Below, one piece after another: positions 47,801 through 61,800 of a stretch of 64,000 nt of DNA (position 1 is the stretch's first letter; every line of letters begins with the position of its first letter). Origin of the DNA: Platycnemis pennipes (Eukaryota > Arthropoda > Insecta > Odonata > Platycnemididae); NCBI GenBank assembly GCA_933228895.1, contig OW121858.1, positions 25,753,859-25,817,858 on the forward strand. Direction: 5' to 3'. A program made the translations under genes and the position numbers. Below the pieces are notes generated by a model, which saw only the letters and a program-made list of their open reading frames with translations, searched no databases and had not been told where the DNA came from.

Positions 47801-50254
47801 CGTATTAGACGTTACTTTATTCCGTGTTAATTTAAAATGATCTAGGGTTCATGACGACAATTTTCGAATTTCGAGTCAAGAGCCGACGCGTGAGCTACTA
47901 TTGTAAGATATTACTTTTTATCGATATTTCTGTTTCTTGTTACTACGGTCGAGAGACGGGTAGCACTAGAATATAGTAGAGGGAAGCAGCCTTACTGATT
48001 TACGTCAATCTTTTTGCTCGGGAACAGCAGATACGATGTATTATATTGTCCCGTTCGCTACGTGGCGCGAGAATATATAAAGTATTTTATTTTTAGAAGG
48101 GAATGTCCGCTATTTCTCAATCAATTGAATTACTAATCACAGCGTATTTTAATTGTAAGATTACGGAGAGTGTGATTCGACTGTTACCAGATAAGTCTCT
48201 CGTGAGATTGAAAGTGAGTTTTGTGATTCCAATCGATTTCCTCGGGCTTGTAATGACTTCCAATTTTATTTTTGTATGTGAAGAGTTTTGTTTTCGTTTG
48301 AGAGTACATTTGGATTATTGCTTTGCCTAGTATATATTCCAAAAATATTTTTTTCATATTGACAATCCACTTGTAATCCATTCCTCCGTACGTGGATGTA
48401 CTCTGAAAGCCAACACCTTACGTTCTGATTTTTCCTGATAGAGGACAAGTACAATTCACTATTCGCTTTAAATCTTCGTGGATCAACTTCATCTTCTACG
48501 TTCTTTCCTTAAATATTTTGATTGATTGTAATTCATTTTTTAAGGGTAGTAAAATCTCTCGGTCACTATTCCTCCCTATAATTTGCATTAATTTCGTCTT
48601 AAATATGTTATCTACATAGTACCATGCGAGCAACTGCGACGGTGTGTGGAAGGGGGTTAGGACTATTGCACTATTGACATTTGATGAGCTAGACTACTAC
48701 ATATACATAATACCCTACATGCCACCATAAAGGTGTGAATTCTCACTAAAAATGCTTTCTATGATATGCATAAATAAGAAGTAGTAATGCTACACTAGTC
48801 TATACTTTACCATTTAAAAAGAAAAATCGCACAGCAAGCATGCAAAAACATGCTGTTATTAGGGTTAGCTTCAAGTTCTCATGTACGAACATGCAGCTAA
48901 CTGTGCTATACATTGATTTACTCGTTTCGGACATATTAGCCGCTATTCATATCCCCAATTCTACGTGGAAAAAAGGACATTTTGAATCTGTCACTCCGGC
49001 ATTAATCAATTTCTCTTATTTATTTATATTATGGTCTGGTCTACCATAATAGTAAGTAGGTGTTCCAAAATATAATGGCAGCATATTCCAAAAAGTGGTC
49101 TAAGAATGGAATTATATGGCTGATTTCTCGTGCATGATCGTCACAATTACCCAGTACTCCTTTGACGAATCCCAGTTTACGATTCGCCTGATCCAATATT
49201 TCACGTAGTATATGTGTTTAACCCATGAATGTATTTTTAAAGTAATTGTAGGAAATAATTTTTTGGAAATTAGTTATGAGATAAGCAGTCTTAGATTAAC
49301 CTGTGAGCTGAAAATGACTTTCAAAAACTACATGTAAATATGTTAGATGATAACGTCACATGAAGCTAGATGGTTAGTAATTACGTAGGATTTAAGTTTT
49401 TTGTTGTAAATGGTATTTATGTACGTGTCTTTATATGTTTTTACTTTTATATATATGATATTTGAGATTATCCCGCAATTTAAAGAATAGTTGCATTTTC
49501 TATGATGATACCCTTATTCCAGAGGTCTAATTATGTCGTACAGTGACTAAGATATTTTACGTTTTCTCCCCTTTTCTTTTTTTCAATGGATTCCCAGTTT
49601 ATCGGTGTTTTGACATTGTTTTTCGAGGTTATCAGCGAGGCTGCCATTATAGAGAATTTCGTGGAATACGCACGCTTATTAATTCTCATGATTCGATTTC
49701 TACAGCCTACTTACTGGGACACAGCGAACATCTTCAACTAAATTTGATAGTGAAGTGGTTATCATTACTCCATTTTCCTCAAAAATACTGTAGTAAAATG
49801 CATTAATATCTTTGTTGAATTAATGCGTATTATCTTATTTAGACGGACAAGGGTGTGTAGCAGGGGGTGAAGCTCACCAAACATGCACTATTGACATGTA
49901 ACTAGGATATTTAAATGAGACTAGCTACATAATAGGGACACATACAGTTAGATGGTTAGTACATAGATAGTAATGAAGGGATTATTGGTGGTTAAGACAC
50001 GTATCATGCCTTACAGACTACTCTAGCAAGTATTCACCTATTGCCCATCCCTTGTCTATGCAGCCTATTTAAATTCTCTAATGGTCAAGGGGGAAAATGA
50101 CATTTTAAATCAATAGTTACGACAACCTCTCTCTCTAATCTTATTTATCTGGTCGAATCTAGCATTATACGCAGGAGTGTTTAATGTGTATGTAACATCT
50201 TCAGTAATGCTCTCTGTTTCAAATTACTGAAGTAGATTTAATCCGTACTTTAAC
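44850..50254. repeat. Monomer B' truncated by satellite
   Basis: The left 5.4 kb of a type-B monomer. Like B it lacks the A-only hairpin block and carries the start of the 480-bp block. It differs from B at roughly one base per hundred (for example GGACATT to TGACATT near 47197), unlike the A/A' pair. It stops within the 480-bp block, at TTTAAC, where satellite begins with GTTTATCCACTC. Confidence 0.85.
50094..50097 (-). terminator. First minus-strand T4 run beyond the satellite
   Basis: AAAA on the plus strand reads TTTT on the minus strand. It is the first possible polymerase III stop met by a leftward transcript leaving the satellite array. Function as a terminator is inference. Confidence 0.25.
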
Positions 50255-50984
50255 GTTTATCCACTCTGCCACTCTCCCCCCACCTCCTTTCCCCTTATTT
50301 TCTCTTTTATTCAATTTTCCCTCTTTTTTTATTAATTGCCGTTCCCTGGATTCGAACCTGGGACCTTCACTTCCGCAGCTCGGTGTTTATCCACTCCGCC
50401 ACTCTCCCACCACCTCCTTTCCCCTTATTTTCTCTTTTATTCCATATTCCCACTTTTTTTATTAAGTGCCGTTCCCTGGATTCGAACCTGGGACCTTCAC
50501 TTCCGCAGCTCGGTGTTTATCCAGTCCGCCGCTCTCCCCCCACCTCCTTTCCCCTTATTTTCTCTTTTATTCCATTTTCCCTCTTTTTTTATTAAGTGCC
50601 GTTCCCTGGATTCGAACCTGGGACCTTCACTTCCGCAGCTCGGTGTTTATCCACTCCGCCACTCTCTCCCCACCTCCTTTCCCCTTATTTTCCCTTTTAT
50701 TCCATTTTCCCTCTTTTATTATTAAGTGCCGTTCCCTGGATTCGAGCCTGGGACCTTCACTTCCGCAGCTCGGTGTTTATCCACTCCGCCACTCTCCCCC
50801 CACCTCCTTTCCCGTTATTTTCTCGTTTATTCCATTTTCCCTTTTTTTTATTAAGTGCCGTTCCCTGGATTCGAGCCTGGGACCTTCACTTCCGCAGCTC
50901 GGTGTTTATCCACTCCGCAACTCTCCCCCCACCTCCTTTCCCGTTATTTTCTCGTTTATTCCATTTTCCCTTTTTTTTATTAAG

Positions 50985-53624
50985 TGCCGTTCCGTGGATT
51001 CGAACCTGGGACCTTCACTTCCGCAGCTCGGTGTTTATCCACTCCGCCACTCTCCCCCCACCTCCTTTCCCCTTATTTTCTCTTTTATTCCATTTTCCCT
51101 CTTTTATTATTAAGTGCCGTTCCCTGGATTCGAGCCTGGGACCTTCACTTCCGCAGCTCGGTGTTTATCCATTCCGCCACTCTCCCCCCACCTCCTTTCC
51201 CGTTATTTTCTCGTTTATTCCACTTTCCATTTTTTTTTATTAAGTATCGTTCCCTGGATTCGAACCTGGGACCTTCACGTCCGCAGATCGGTCTTTATCC
51301 ACTCCGCCACTCTCCCTCCACCTCCTTTCCTCTAATTTTCTTTTTAATTACATTTTCCCTCTTCTTTCATTAAGTGCCGTCACTGGATTCGAAACTGGGA
51401 CCTTCACTTCCGCAGCTCGGTGTTTATCCACTTCCCTACTCTCCCCCCACCTCCTTTCCACTAATATTCTCTTTAATTCCATTTTCCCTCATTTTTTTTA
51501 AGTGCCGCAGCTGAATTTTTTAAGTGCCGTTCCTTGGATTCGAACCTGGGACCTTCACTTCCGCAGCTCAGTGTTTATCCACTCCACCACTCTCCACCCA
51601 CCTCCTTTCCCCTTATTTTCTCTTTTATTCCATTTTCCCTCTTTTTTTATTAAATGCCGTTCCCTGGATTCGAACCTGGGACCTTCACTTCCGCAGCTCG
51701 GTGTTTATCCACTCCGCCACTCTCCCACCACCTACTTTCCCCTTATTTTCTTTTTTATTCCATTTTCCCTCTTTTATTATTAAGTGCCGTTCCCTGGATT
51801 CGAACCTGCGACCTTCACTTCCGCAGTTCGGTGTTTATCCACTCCGCCACTCTCCCACCACCTCCTTTCCCCTTAATTTCTCTTTAATTCCATTTTCCCT
51901 CTTTTGATATTAGATGCCTTTCCCTGGATTCGAACCTGGGACCTTCACTTCCGCAGCTCGGTGTTTATCCACTCCGCCACTCTTCCACCACCTCCTTTCC
52001 CCTTATTTTCACTTTTATTCCATTTTCCCTCTTTTATTATTAAGTGCCGTTCCCTGGATTCGAACCTGGGACCTTCACTTCCGCAGCTCGGTGTTTATCC
52101 ACTCCGCCACTCTCCCACCACCTTCTTTCCCCTTATTTTCTCTTTTATTCCATTTTCCCACTTTTTTTAATAAGTGCCGTCCCCTGGATTCGAACCTGGG
52201 ACCTTCACTTCCGCAGCTCGGTGTTTATCCACTCCGCCACTCTCCCCCCACCTCCTTTCCCCTTATTTTCTCTTTTATTCCATTTTCCCTCTTTTTTTAT
52301 TAAGTGCCGTTCCCTGGATTCGAACCTGGGACCTTCACTTCCGCAGCTCGGTGTTTATCCACTCCGCCACTCTCCCCCCACCTCCTTTCCCCTTATTTTC
52401 TCTTTTATTCCATTTTCCCTCTTTTATTATTAAGTGCCGTTCCCTGGATTCGAGCCTGGGACCTTCACTTCCGCAGCTCGGTGTTTATCCATTCCGCCAC
52501 TCTCCCCCCACCTCCTTTCCCGTTATTTTCTCGTTTATTCCACTTTCCATTTTTTTTTATTAAGTATCGTTCCCTGGATTCGAACCTGGGACCTTCACGT
52601 CCGCAGATCGGTCTTTATCCACTCCGCCACTCTCCCTCCACCTCCTTTCCTCTAATTTTCTTTTTAATTACATTTTCCCTCTTCTTTCATTAAGTGCCGT
52701 CACTGGATTCGAAACTGGGACCTTCACTTCCGCAGCTCGGTGTTTATCCACTTCCCTACTCTCCCCCCACCTCCTTTCCACTAATATTCTCTTTAATTCC
52801 ATTTTCCCTCATTTTTTTTAAGTGCCGCAGCTGAATTTTTTAAGTGCCGTTCCTTGGATTCGAACCTGGGACCTTCACTTCCGCAGCTCAGTGTTTATCC
52901 ACTCCACCACTCTCCACCCACCTCCTTTCCCCTTATTTTCTCTTTTATTCCATTTTCCCTCTTTTTTTATTAAATGCCGTTCCCTGGATTCGAACCTGGG
53001 ACCTTCACTTCCGCAGCTCGGTGTTTATCCACTCCGCCACTCTCCCACCACCTACTTTCCCCTTATTTTCTTTTTTATTCCATTTTCCCTCTTTTATTAT
53101 TAAGTGCCGTTCCCTGGATTCGAACCTGCGACCTTCACTTCCGCAGTTCGGTGTTTATCCACTCCGCCACTCTCCCACCACCTCCTTTCCCCTTAATTTC
53201 TCTTTAATTCCATTTTCCCTCTTTTGATATTAGATGCCTTTCCCTGGATTCGAACCTGGGACCTTCACTTCCGCAGCTCGGTGTTTATCCACTCCGCCAC
53301 TCTTCCACCACCTCCTTTCCCCTTATTTTCACTTTTATTCCATTTTCCCTCTTTTATTATTAAGTGCCGTTCCCTGGATTCGAACCTGGGACCTTCACTT
53401 CCGCAGCTCGGTGTTTATCCACTCCGCCACTCTCCCACCACCTTCTTTCCCCTTATTTTCTCTTTTATTCCATTTTCCCACTTTTTTTAATAAGTGCCGT
53501 CCCCTGGATTCGAACCTGGGACCTTCACTTCCGCAGCTCGGTGTTTATCCACTCCGCCACTCTCCCCCCACCTCCTTTCCCCTTATTTTCTCTTTTATTC
53601 CATTTTCCCTCTTTTTTTATTAAG
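50985..53624. repeat. Higher-order satellite duplication, 1320-bp period
   Basis: 50985-52304 and 52305-53624 are abutting copies that share every variant unit, including two diverged units and a ~20-bp partial unit (GTGCCGCAGCTGAATTTTTT, 51502 and 52822). 1320 equals ten units plus 20 bp. Confidence 0.8.
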
Positions 53625-54403
53625 TGCCGTTCCCTGGATTCGAACCTGGGACCTTCACTTCCGCAGCTCGGTGTTAATCCACTCCGCCACTCTCCCCCCA
53701 CCTCATTTCCCCTTATTTTCTCTTTTATTCCATTTTCCCTCTTTTTTTATTAAGTGCCGTTCCCTGGATTCGAACCTGGGACCTTCACTTCCGCAGCTCG
53801 GTGTTTATCCACTCCGCCACTCTCCCCCCACCTCCTTTCCCCTTATTTTCTCGTTTATTCCATTTTCCCTCTTTTTTTATTAAGTGCCGTTCCCTGGATT
53901 CGAACCTGGGACCTTCACTTCCGCAGCTCGGTGTTTATCCACTCCGCCACTCTCCCACCACCTACTTTCCCCTTATTTTCTCTTTTATTCCATTTTCCCT
54001 CTTTTATTATTAAGTGCCGTTCCCTGGATTCGAACCTGCGACCTTCACTTCCGCAGCTCGGTGTTTATCAACTCCGCCACTCTCCCACCACCTCCTTTCC
54101 CCTTAATTTCTCTTTTATTCCATTTTCCCTCTTTTGATATTAGATGCCTTTCCCTGGATTCGAACCTGGGACCTTCACTTCAGCAGCTCGGTGTTTATCC
54201 ACTCCGCCACTCTCCCACCACCTCCTTTCCCCTTATTTTCACTTTTATTCCATTTTCCCTCTTTTATTATTAAGTGCCGTTCCCTGGATTCGAACCTGGG
54301 ACCTTCACTTCCGCAGCTCGGTGTTTATCCACTCCGCCACTCTCCCACCACCTCCTTTCCCCTTATTTTCTCTTTTATTCCATTTTCCCACTTTTTTTAA
54401 TAA

Positions 54404-57400
54404 GTGCCGTTCCCTGGATTCGAACCTGGGACCTTCACTTCCGCAGCTCGAAGTTTATCCACTCCGCCACTCTCCCCCCACCTCCTTTCCCCTTATTTTC
54501 TCTTTTATTCCATTTTCCCTCTTTTTTTATTAAGTGCCGTTCCCTGGATTCGAACCTGGGACCTTCACTTCCGCAGCTCGGTCTTAATCCACTCCGCCAC
54601 TCTCCCCCCAACTCCTTTCCCCTTATTTTCTCTTTTATTCCATTTTCCCCCTTTTTTTATTAAGTGCCGTTCCCTGGATTAGAACCTGGGACCTTCACTT
54701 CCGCAGCTCGGTGTTTATCCACTCCGCCACTCGCCCCCCACCTCCTTTCCCCTTATTTTCTCTTTTATTCCATTTTCCCTCTTTTTTTATTAAGTGCCGT
54801 TCCCTGGATTCGAACCTGGGACCTTCACTTCCGCAGCTCGGTGTTTATCCACTCCGCCACTCTCCCCCCACCTCCTTTCCCCTTATTTTCTCTTTTATTC
54901 CATTTTCCCTCTTTTTTTATTAAGTGCCGTTCCCTGGATTTGAACCTGGGACCTTCACTTCCGCAGCTCGGTGTTTATCCACCACGCCACTCTCCCCTCA
55001 CCTCCTTTCCCCTTATTTTCCCTTTTATTCCATTTTCCCTCTTTTTTTATTAAGTGCAGTTCCCTGGATTCGAACCTGGGACCTTCACTTCCGCAGCTCG
55101 GTGTTTATCCACTCCGCCACTCTCCCACCACCTACTTTCCCCTTATTTTCTTTTTTATTCCATTTTCCCTCTTTTATTATTAAGTGCCGTTCCCTGGATT
55201 CGAACCTGCGACCTTCACTTCCGCAGCTCGGTGTTTATCCACTCCGCCACTCTCTCCCCACCTCCTTTCCCCTTATTTTCTCTTTTATTCCATTTTCCCT
55301 CTTTTGATATTAAGTGCCGTTCCCTGGATTCGAGCCTGGGACCTTCACTTCCGCAGCTCGGTGTTTATCCACTCCGCCACTCTCCCCTTACCTCCTTTCC
55401 CGTTATTTTCTCGTTTATTCCATTTTCCCTTTTTTTTTCTAAGTGCCGTTCCCTGGATTCGAACCTGGGACCTTCACTTCCGCAGCTCGGTTTTTATCCA
55501 CTCCGCCACTCTCCCACCACCTCCTTTCCCCTTATTTTCTCTTTTATTCCATTTTCCCACTTTTTTTAATAAGTGCCGTTCCCTGGATTCGAACCTGGGA
55601 CCTTCACTTCCGCAGCTCGGTGTTAATCCACTCCGCCACTCTCCCCCCACCTCCTTTCCCCTTATTTTCTCTTTTATTCCATTTTCCCTCTTTTTTTATT
55701 AAGTGCCGTTCCCTGGATTTGAACCTGGGACCTTCACGTCCGCAGATCGGTCTTTATCCACTCCGCCACTCTCCCTCCACCTCCTTTCCCCTTATATTCT
55801 CTTTTATTCCATTTTCCCTCTTTTTTTATTAAGTGTCGTTCCCTGGATTCGAACCTGGGACCTTCACGTCCGCAGATCGGTTATATCCACTCCGCCACTC
55901 TCCCTCCACCTCCTTTCCCTTAATTTTCTTTTTAATTACATTTTCCCTCTTCTTTTATTAAGTGCCGTCACTGGATTCGAAACTGGGACCTTCACTTCCG
56001 CAGCTCGGTGTTTATCCACTTCCCTACTCTCCCTCCACCTCCTTTCAACTAATATTCTCTTTAATTCCATTTTCCCTCATTTTTTTTATGTGCCGCAGCT
56101 GAATTTTTTAATTGCCGTTCCCTGGATTCGAACCTGGGACCTTCACTTCCGCAGCTCTGTGTATCCACTCCACCACTCTCCCCCCACCTCCTTTCCCCTT
56201 ATTTTCTCTTTTATTCCATTTTCCCTCTTTTTTTATTAAATGCCGTTCCCTGGATTCGAACCTGGGACCTTCACTTCCGCAGCTCGGTGTTTATCCACTC
56301 CGCCACTCTCCCACCACCTCCTTTCCCCTTATTTTCTCTTTTATTCCATTTTCCCTCTTTTATTATTAAGTGCCGTTCCCTGGATTCGAACCTGCGACCT
56401 TCACTTCCGCCGCTCGGTGTTTATCCACTCCGCCACTCTCCCACCACCTCCTTTCCCCTTATTTTCTCTTTTATTCCATTTTCCCTCTTTTATTATTATA
56501 TGCCTTTCCCTGGATTCGAACCTGGGACCTTCACTTCCGCAGCTCGGTGTTTATCCACTCCGCCACTCTCCCACCACCTCCTTTCCCCTTATTTTCTCTT
56601 TTATTCCATTTTCCCACTTTTTTTAATAAGTGCCGTTCCCTGGATTCGAACCTGGGACCTTCACTTCCGCAGCTCGAAGTTTATCCACTCCGCCACTCTC
56701 CCCCCACCTCCTTTCCCCTTATTTTCTCTTTTATTCCATTTTCCCTCTTTTTTTATTAAGTGCCGTTCCCTGGATTCGAACCTGGGACCTTCACTTCCGC
56801 AGCTCGGTGTTAATCCACTCCGCCACTCTCCCCCCAACTCCTTTCCCCTTATTTTCTCTTTTATTCCATTTTCCCCCTTTTTTTATTAAGTGCCGTTCCC
56901 TGGATTAGAATCTGGGACCTTCACTTCCGCAGCTCGGTGTTTATTCACTCCGCCACTCGCCCCCCACCTCCTTTCCCCTTATTTTCTCTTTTATTCCATT
57001 TTCCCTCTTTTTTTATTAAGTGCCGTTCCCTGGATTCGAACCTGGGACCTTCACTTCCGCAGCTCGGTGTTTATCCACTCCGCCACTCTCCCCCCACCTC
57101 CTTTCCCCTTATTTTCTCTTTTATTCCATTTTCCCTCTTTTTTTATTAAGTGCCGTTCCCTGGATTTGAACCTGGGACCTTCACTTCCGCAGCTCGGTGT
57201 TTATCCACCACGCCACTCTCCCCTCACCTCCTTTCCCCTTATTTTCCCTTTTATTCCATTTTCCCTCTTTTTTTATTAAGTGCAGTTCCCTGGATTCGAA
57301 CCTGGGACCTTCACTTCCGCAGCTCGGTGTTTATCCACTCCGCCACTCTCCCACCACCTACTTTCCCCTTATTTTCTTTTTTATTCCATTTTCCCTCTTT

Positions 57401-58806
57401 TATTATTAAGTGCCGTTCCCTGGATTCGAACCTGCGACCTTCACTTCCGCAGCTCGGTGTTTATCCACTCCGCCACTCTCTCCCCACCTCCTTTCCCCTT
57501 ATTTTCTCTTTTATTCCATTTTCCCTCTTTTATTATTAAGTGCCGTTCCCTGGTTCCGAGCCTGGGACCTTCACTTCCGCAGCTCGGTGTTTATCCACTC
57601 CGCCACTCTCCCCTTACCTCCTTTCCCGTTATTTTCTCGTTTATTCCATTTTCCCTTTTTTTTTCTAAGTGCCGTTCCCTGGATTCGAACCTGGGACCTT
57701 CACTTCCGCAGCTCGGTTTTTATCCACTCCGCCACTCTCCCACCACCTCCTTTCCCCTTATTTTCTCTTTTATTCCATTTTCCCACTTTTTTTAATAAGT
57801 GCCGTTCCCTGGATTCGAACCTGGGACCTTCACTTCCGCAGCTCGGTGTTAATCCACTCCGCCACTCTCCCCCCACCTCCTTTCCCCTTATTTTCTCTTT
57901 TATTCCATTTTCCCTCTTTTTTTATTAAGTGCCGTTCCCTGGATTTGAACCTGGGACCTTCACGTCCGCAGATCGGTCTTTATCCACTCCGCCACTCTCC
58001 CTCCACCTCCTTTCCCCTTATATTCTCTTTTATTCCATTTCCCCTCTTTTTTTATTAAGTGTCGTTCCCTGGATTCGAACCTGGGACCTTCACGTCCGCA
58101 GATCGGTTATATCCACTCCGCCACTCTCCCTCCACCTCCTTTCCCTTAATTTTCTTTTTAATTACATTTTCCCTCTTCTTTTATTAAGTGCCGTCACTGG
58201 ATTCGAAACTGGGACCTTCACTTCCGCAGCTCGGTGTTTATCCACTTCCCTACTCTCCCTCCACCTCCTTTCAACTAATATTCTCTTTAATTCCATTTTC
58301 CCTCATTTTTTTTATGTGCCGCAGCTGAATTTTTTAATTGCCGTTCCCTGGATTCGAACCTGGGACCTTCACTTCCGCAGCTCTGTGTATCCACTCCACC
58401 ACTCTCCCCCCACCTCCTTTCCCCTTATTTTCTCTTTTATTCCATTTTCCCTCTTTTTTTATTAAATGCCGTTCCCTGGATTCGAACCTGGGACCTTCAC
58501 TTCCGCAGCTCGGTGTTTATCCACTCCGCCACTCTCCCACCACCTCCTTTCCCCTTATTTTCTCTTTTATTCCATTTTCCCTCTTTTATTATTAAGTGCC
58601 GTTCCCTGGATTCGAACCTGCGACCTTCACTTCCGCCGCTCGGTGTTTATCCACTCCGCCACTCTCCCACCACCTCCTTTCCCCTTATTTTCTCTTTTAT
58701 TCCATTTTCCCTCTTTTATTATTATATGCCTTTCCCTGGATTCGAACCTGGGACCTTCACTTCCGCAGCTCGGTGTTTATCCACTCCGCCACTCTCCCAC
58801 CACCTC
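54404..58806. repeat. Higher-order satellite duplication, 2226-bp period
   Basis: About 54404-56580 recurs at 56630-58806, with the same order of variant units, the same shortened unit and the same partial unit. Part of it (from 54404/56630) appears a third time from 60976. Confidence 0.75.
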
Positions 58807-61800
58807 CTTTCCCCTTATTTTCACTTTTATTCCATTTTCCCTCTTTTATTATTAAGTGCCGTTCCCTGGATTCGAACCTGGGACCTTCACTTCCGCAGCT
58901 CGGTGTTTATCCACTCCGCCACTCTCCCACCACCTCCTTTCCCCTTATTTTCTCTTTTATTCCATTTTCCCACTTTTTTTAATAAGTGCCGTTCCCTGGA
59001 TTCGAACCTGGGACCTTCACTTCCGCAGCTCGAAGTTTATCCACTCCGCCACTCTCCCCCCACCTCCTTTCCCCTTATTTCCTCTTTTATTCCATTTTCC
59101 CTCTTTTTTTATTAAGTGCCGTTCCCTGGATTCGAACCTGGGACCTTCACTTCCGCAGCTCGGTGTTAATCCACTCCGCCACTCTCCCCCCACCTCCTTT
59201 CCCCTTATTTTCTCTTTTATTCCATTTTCCCCCTTTTTTTATTAAGTGCCGTTCCCTGGATTCGAACCTGGGACCTTCACGTCCGCAGATCGGTCTTTAT
59301 CCACTCCGCCACTCTCCCTCCACCTCCTTTCCTCTAATTTTCTTTTTGATTACATTTTCCCTCTTCTTTCATTAAGTGCCGTCACTGGATTCGAAACTGG
59401 GACCTTCACTTCCGCAGCTCGTTGTTTATCCACTTCCCTACTCTCCCCCCATCTCCTTTCCACTAATATTCTCTTTAATTCCATTTTCCCTCATTTTTTT
59501 TAAGTGCCGCAGCTGAATTTTTTAAGTGCCGTTCCCTGGATTCGAACCTGGGACCTTCACTTCCGCAGCTCAGTGTTTATCCACTCCACCACTTTCCCCC
59601 CACCTCCTTTCCCCTTATTTTCTCTTTTATTCCATTTTCCCTCTTTTTTTATTAAATGCCGTTCCCTGGATTCGAACCTGGGACCTTCATTTCCGCAGCT
59701 TGGTGTTTATCCACTCCGCCACTCTCCCACCACCTACTTTCCCCTTATTTTCTCTTTTATTCCATTTTCCCTCTTTTATTATTAAGTGCCGTTCCCTGGA
59801 TTCGAACCTGCGACCTTCATTTCCGCAGCTCGGTGTTTATCCACTCCGCCACTCTCCCACCACCTCCTTTCCCCTTAATTTCTCTTTTATTCCATTTTCC
59901 CTCTTTTGATATTAGATGCCTTTCCCTGGATTCGAACCTGGGACCTTCACTTCCGCAGCTCGGTGTTTATCCACTCCGCCACTCTCCCCTTACCTCCTTT
60001 CCCGTTATTTTCTCGTTTATTCCATTTTCCCTTTTTTTTTCTAAGTGCCGTTCCCTGGATTCGAACCTGGGACCTTCACTTCCGCAGCTCGGTTTTTATC
60101 CACTCCGCCACTCTCCCACCACCTCCTTTCCCCTTATTTTCTCTTTTATTCCATTTTCCCACTTTTTTTAATAAGTGCCGTTCCCTGGATTCGAACCTGG
60201 GACCTTCACTTCCGTAGCTCGATGTTTATCCACTCCGCCACTCTCCCCCCACCTCCTTTCCCCTTATTTTCTCTTTTATTCCATTTTCCCTCTTTTTTTA
60301 TTAAGTGCCGTTCCCTGGATTCGAACCTAGGACCTTCACTTCCGCAGCTCGGTGTTAATCCACTCCGCCACTCTCCCCCCCCCTCCTTTCCCCTTATTTT
60401 CTTTTTTATTCCATTTTCCCTCTTTTTTTATTAAGTGCCGTTCCCTGGATTTGAACCTGGGACCTTCACGTCCGCAGATCGGTCTTTATCCACTCCGCCA
60501 CTCTCCCCCCACCTCCTTTCCCCTTATATTCTCTTTAATTCCATTTTCCCTCATTTTTTTTAAGTGCCGCAGCTGAATTTTTTAAGTGCCGTTCCTTGGA
60601 TTCGAACCTGGGACCTTCACTTCCGCAGCTCAGTGTTTATCCACTCCACCACTCTCCACCCACCTCCTTTCCCCTTATTTTCTCTTTTATTCCATTTTCC
60701 CTCTTTTTTTATTAAATGCCGTTCCCTGGATTCGAACCTGGGACCTTCACTTCCGCAGCTCGGTGTTTATCCACTCCGCCACTCTCCCACCACCTACTTT
60801 CCCCTTATTTTCTTTTTTATTCCATTTTCCCTCTTTTATTATTAAGTGCCGTTCCCTGGATTCGAACCTGCGACCTTCACTTCCGCAGCTCGGTGTTTAT
60901 CCACTCCGCCACTCTCCCACCACCTCCTTTCCCCTTATTTTCTCTTTTATTCCATTTTCCCACTTTTTTTAATAAGTGCCGTTCCCTGGATTCGAACCTG
61001 GGACCTTCACTTCCGCAGCTCGAAGTTTATCCACTCCGCCACTCTCCCCCCACCTCCTTTCCCCTTATTTTCTCTTTTATTCCATTTTCCCTCTTTTTTT
61101 ATTAAGTGCCGTTCCCTGGATTCGAACCTGGGACCTTCACTTCCGCAGCTCGGTGTTAATCCACTCCGCCACTCTCCCCCCAACTCCTTTCCCCTTATTT
61201 TCTCTTTTATTCCATTTTCCCCCTTTTTTTATTAAGTGCCGTTCCCTGGATTAGAACCTGGGACCTTCACTTCCGCAGCTCGGTGTTTATCCACTCCGCC
61301 ACTCGCCCCCCACCTCCTTTCCCCTTATTTTCTCTTTTATTCCATTTTCCCTCTTTTTTTATTAAGTGCCGTTCCCTGGATTCGAACCTGGGACCTTCAC
61401 TTCCGCAGCTCGGTGTTTATCCACTCCGCCACTCTCCCCCCACCTCCTTTCCCCTTATTTTCTCTTTTATTCCATTTTCCCTCTTTTTTTATTAAGTGCC
61501 GTTCCCTGGATTTGAACCTGGGACCTTCACTTCCGCAGCTCGGTGTTTATCCACCACGCCACTCTCCCCTCACCTCCTTTCCCCTTATTTTCCCTTTTAT
61601 TCCATTTTCCCTCTTTTTTTATTAAGTGCAGTTCCCTGGATTCGAACCTGGGACCTTCACTTCCGCAGCTCGGTGTTTATCCACTCCGCCACTCTCCCAC
61701 CACCTACTTTCCCCTTATTTTCTTTTTTATTCCATTTTCCCTCTTTTATTATTAAGTGCCGTTCCCTGGATTCGAACCTGCGACCTTCACTTCCGCAGCT

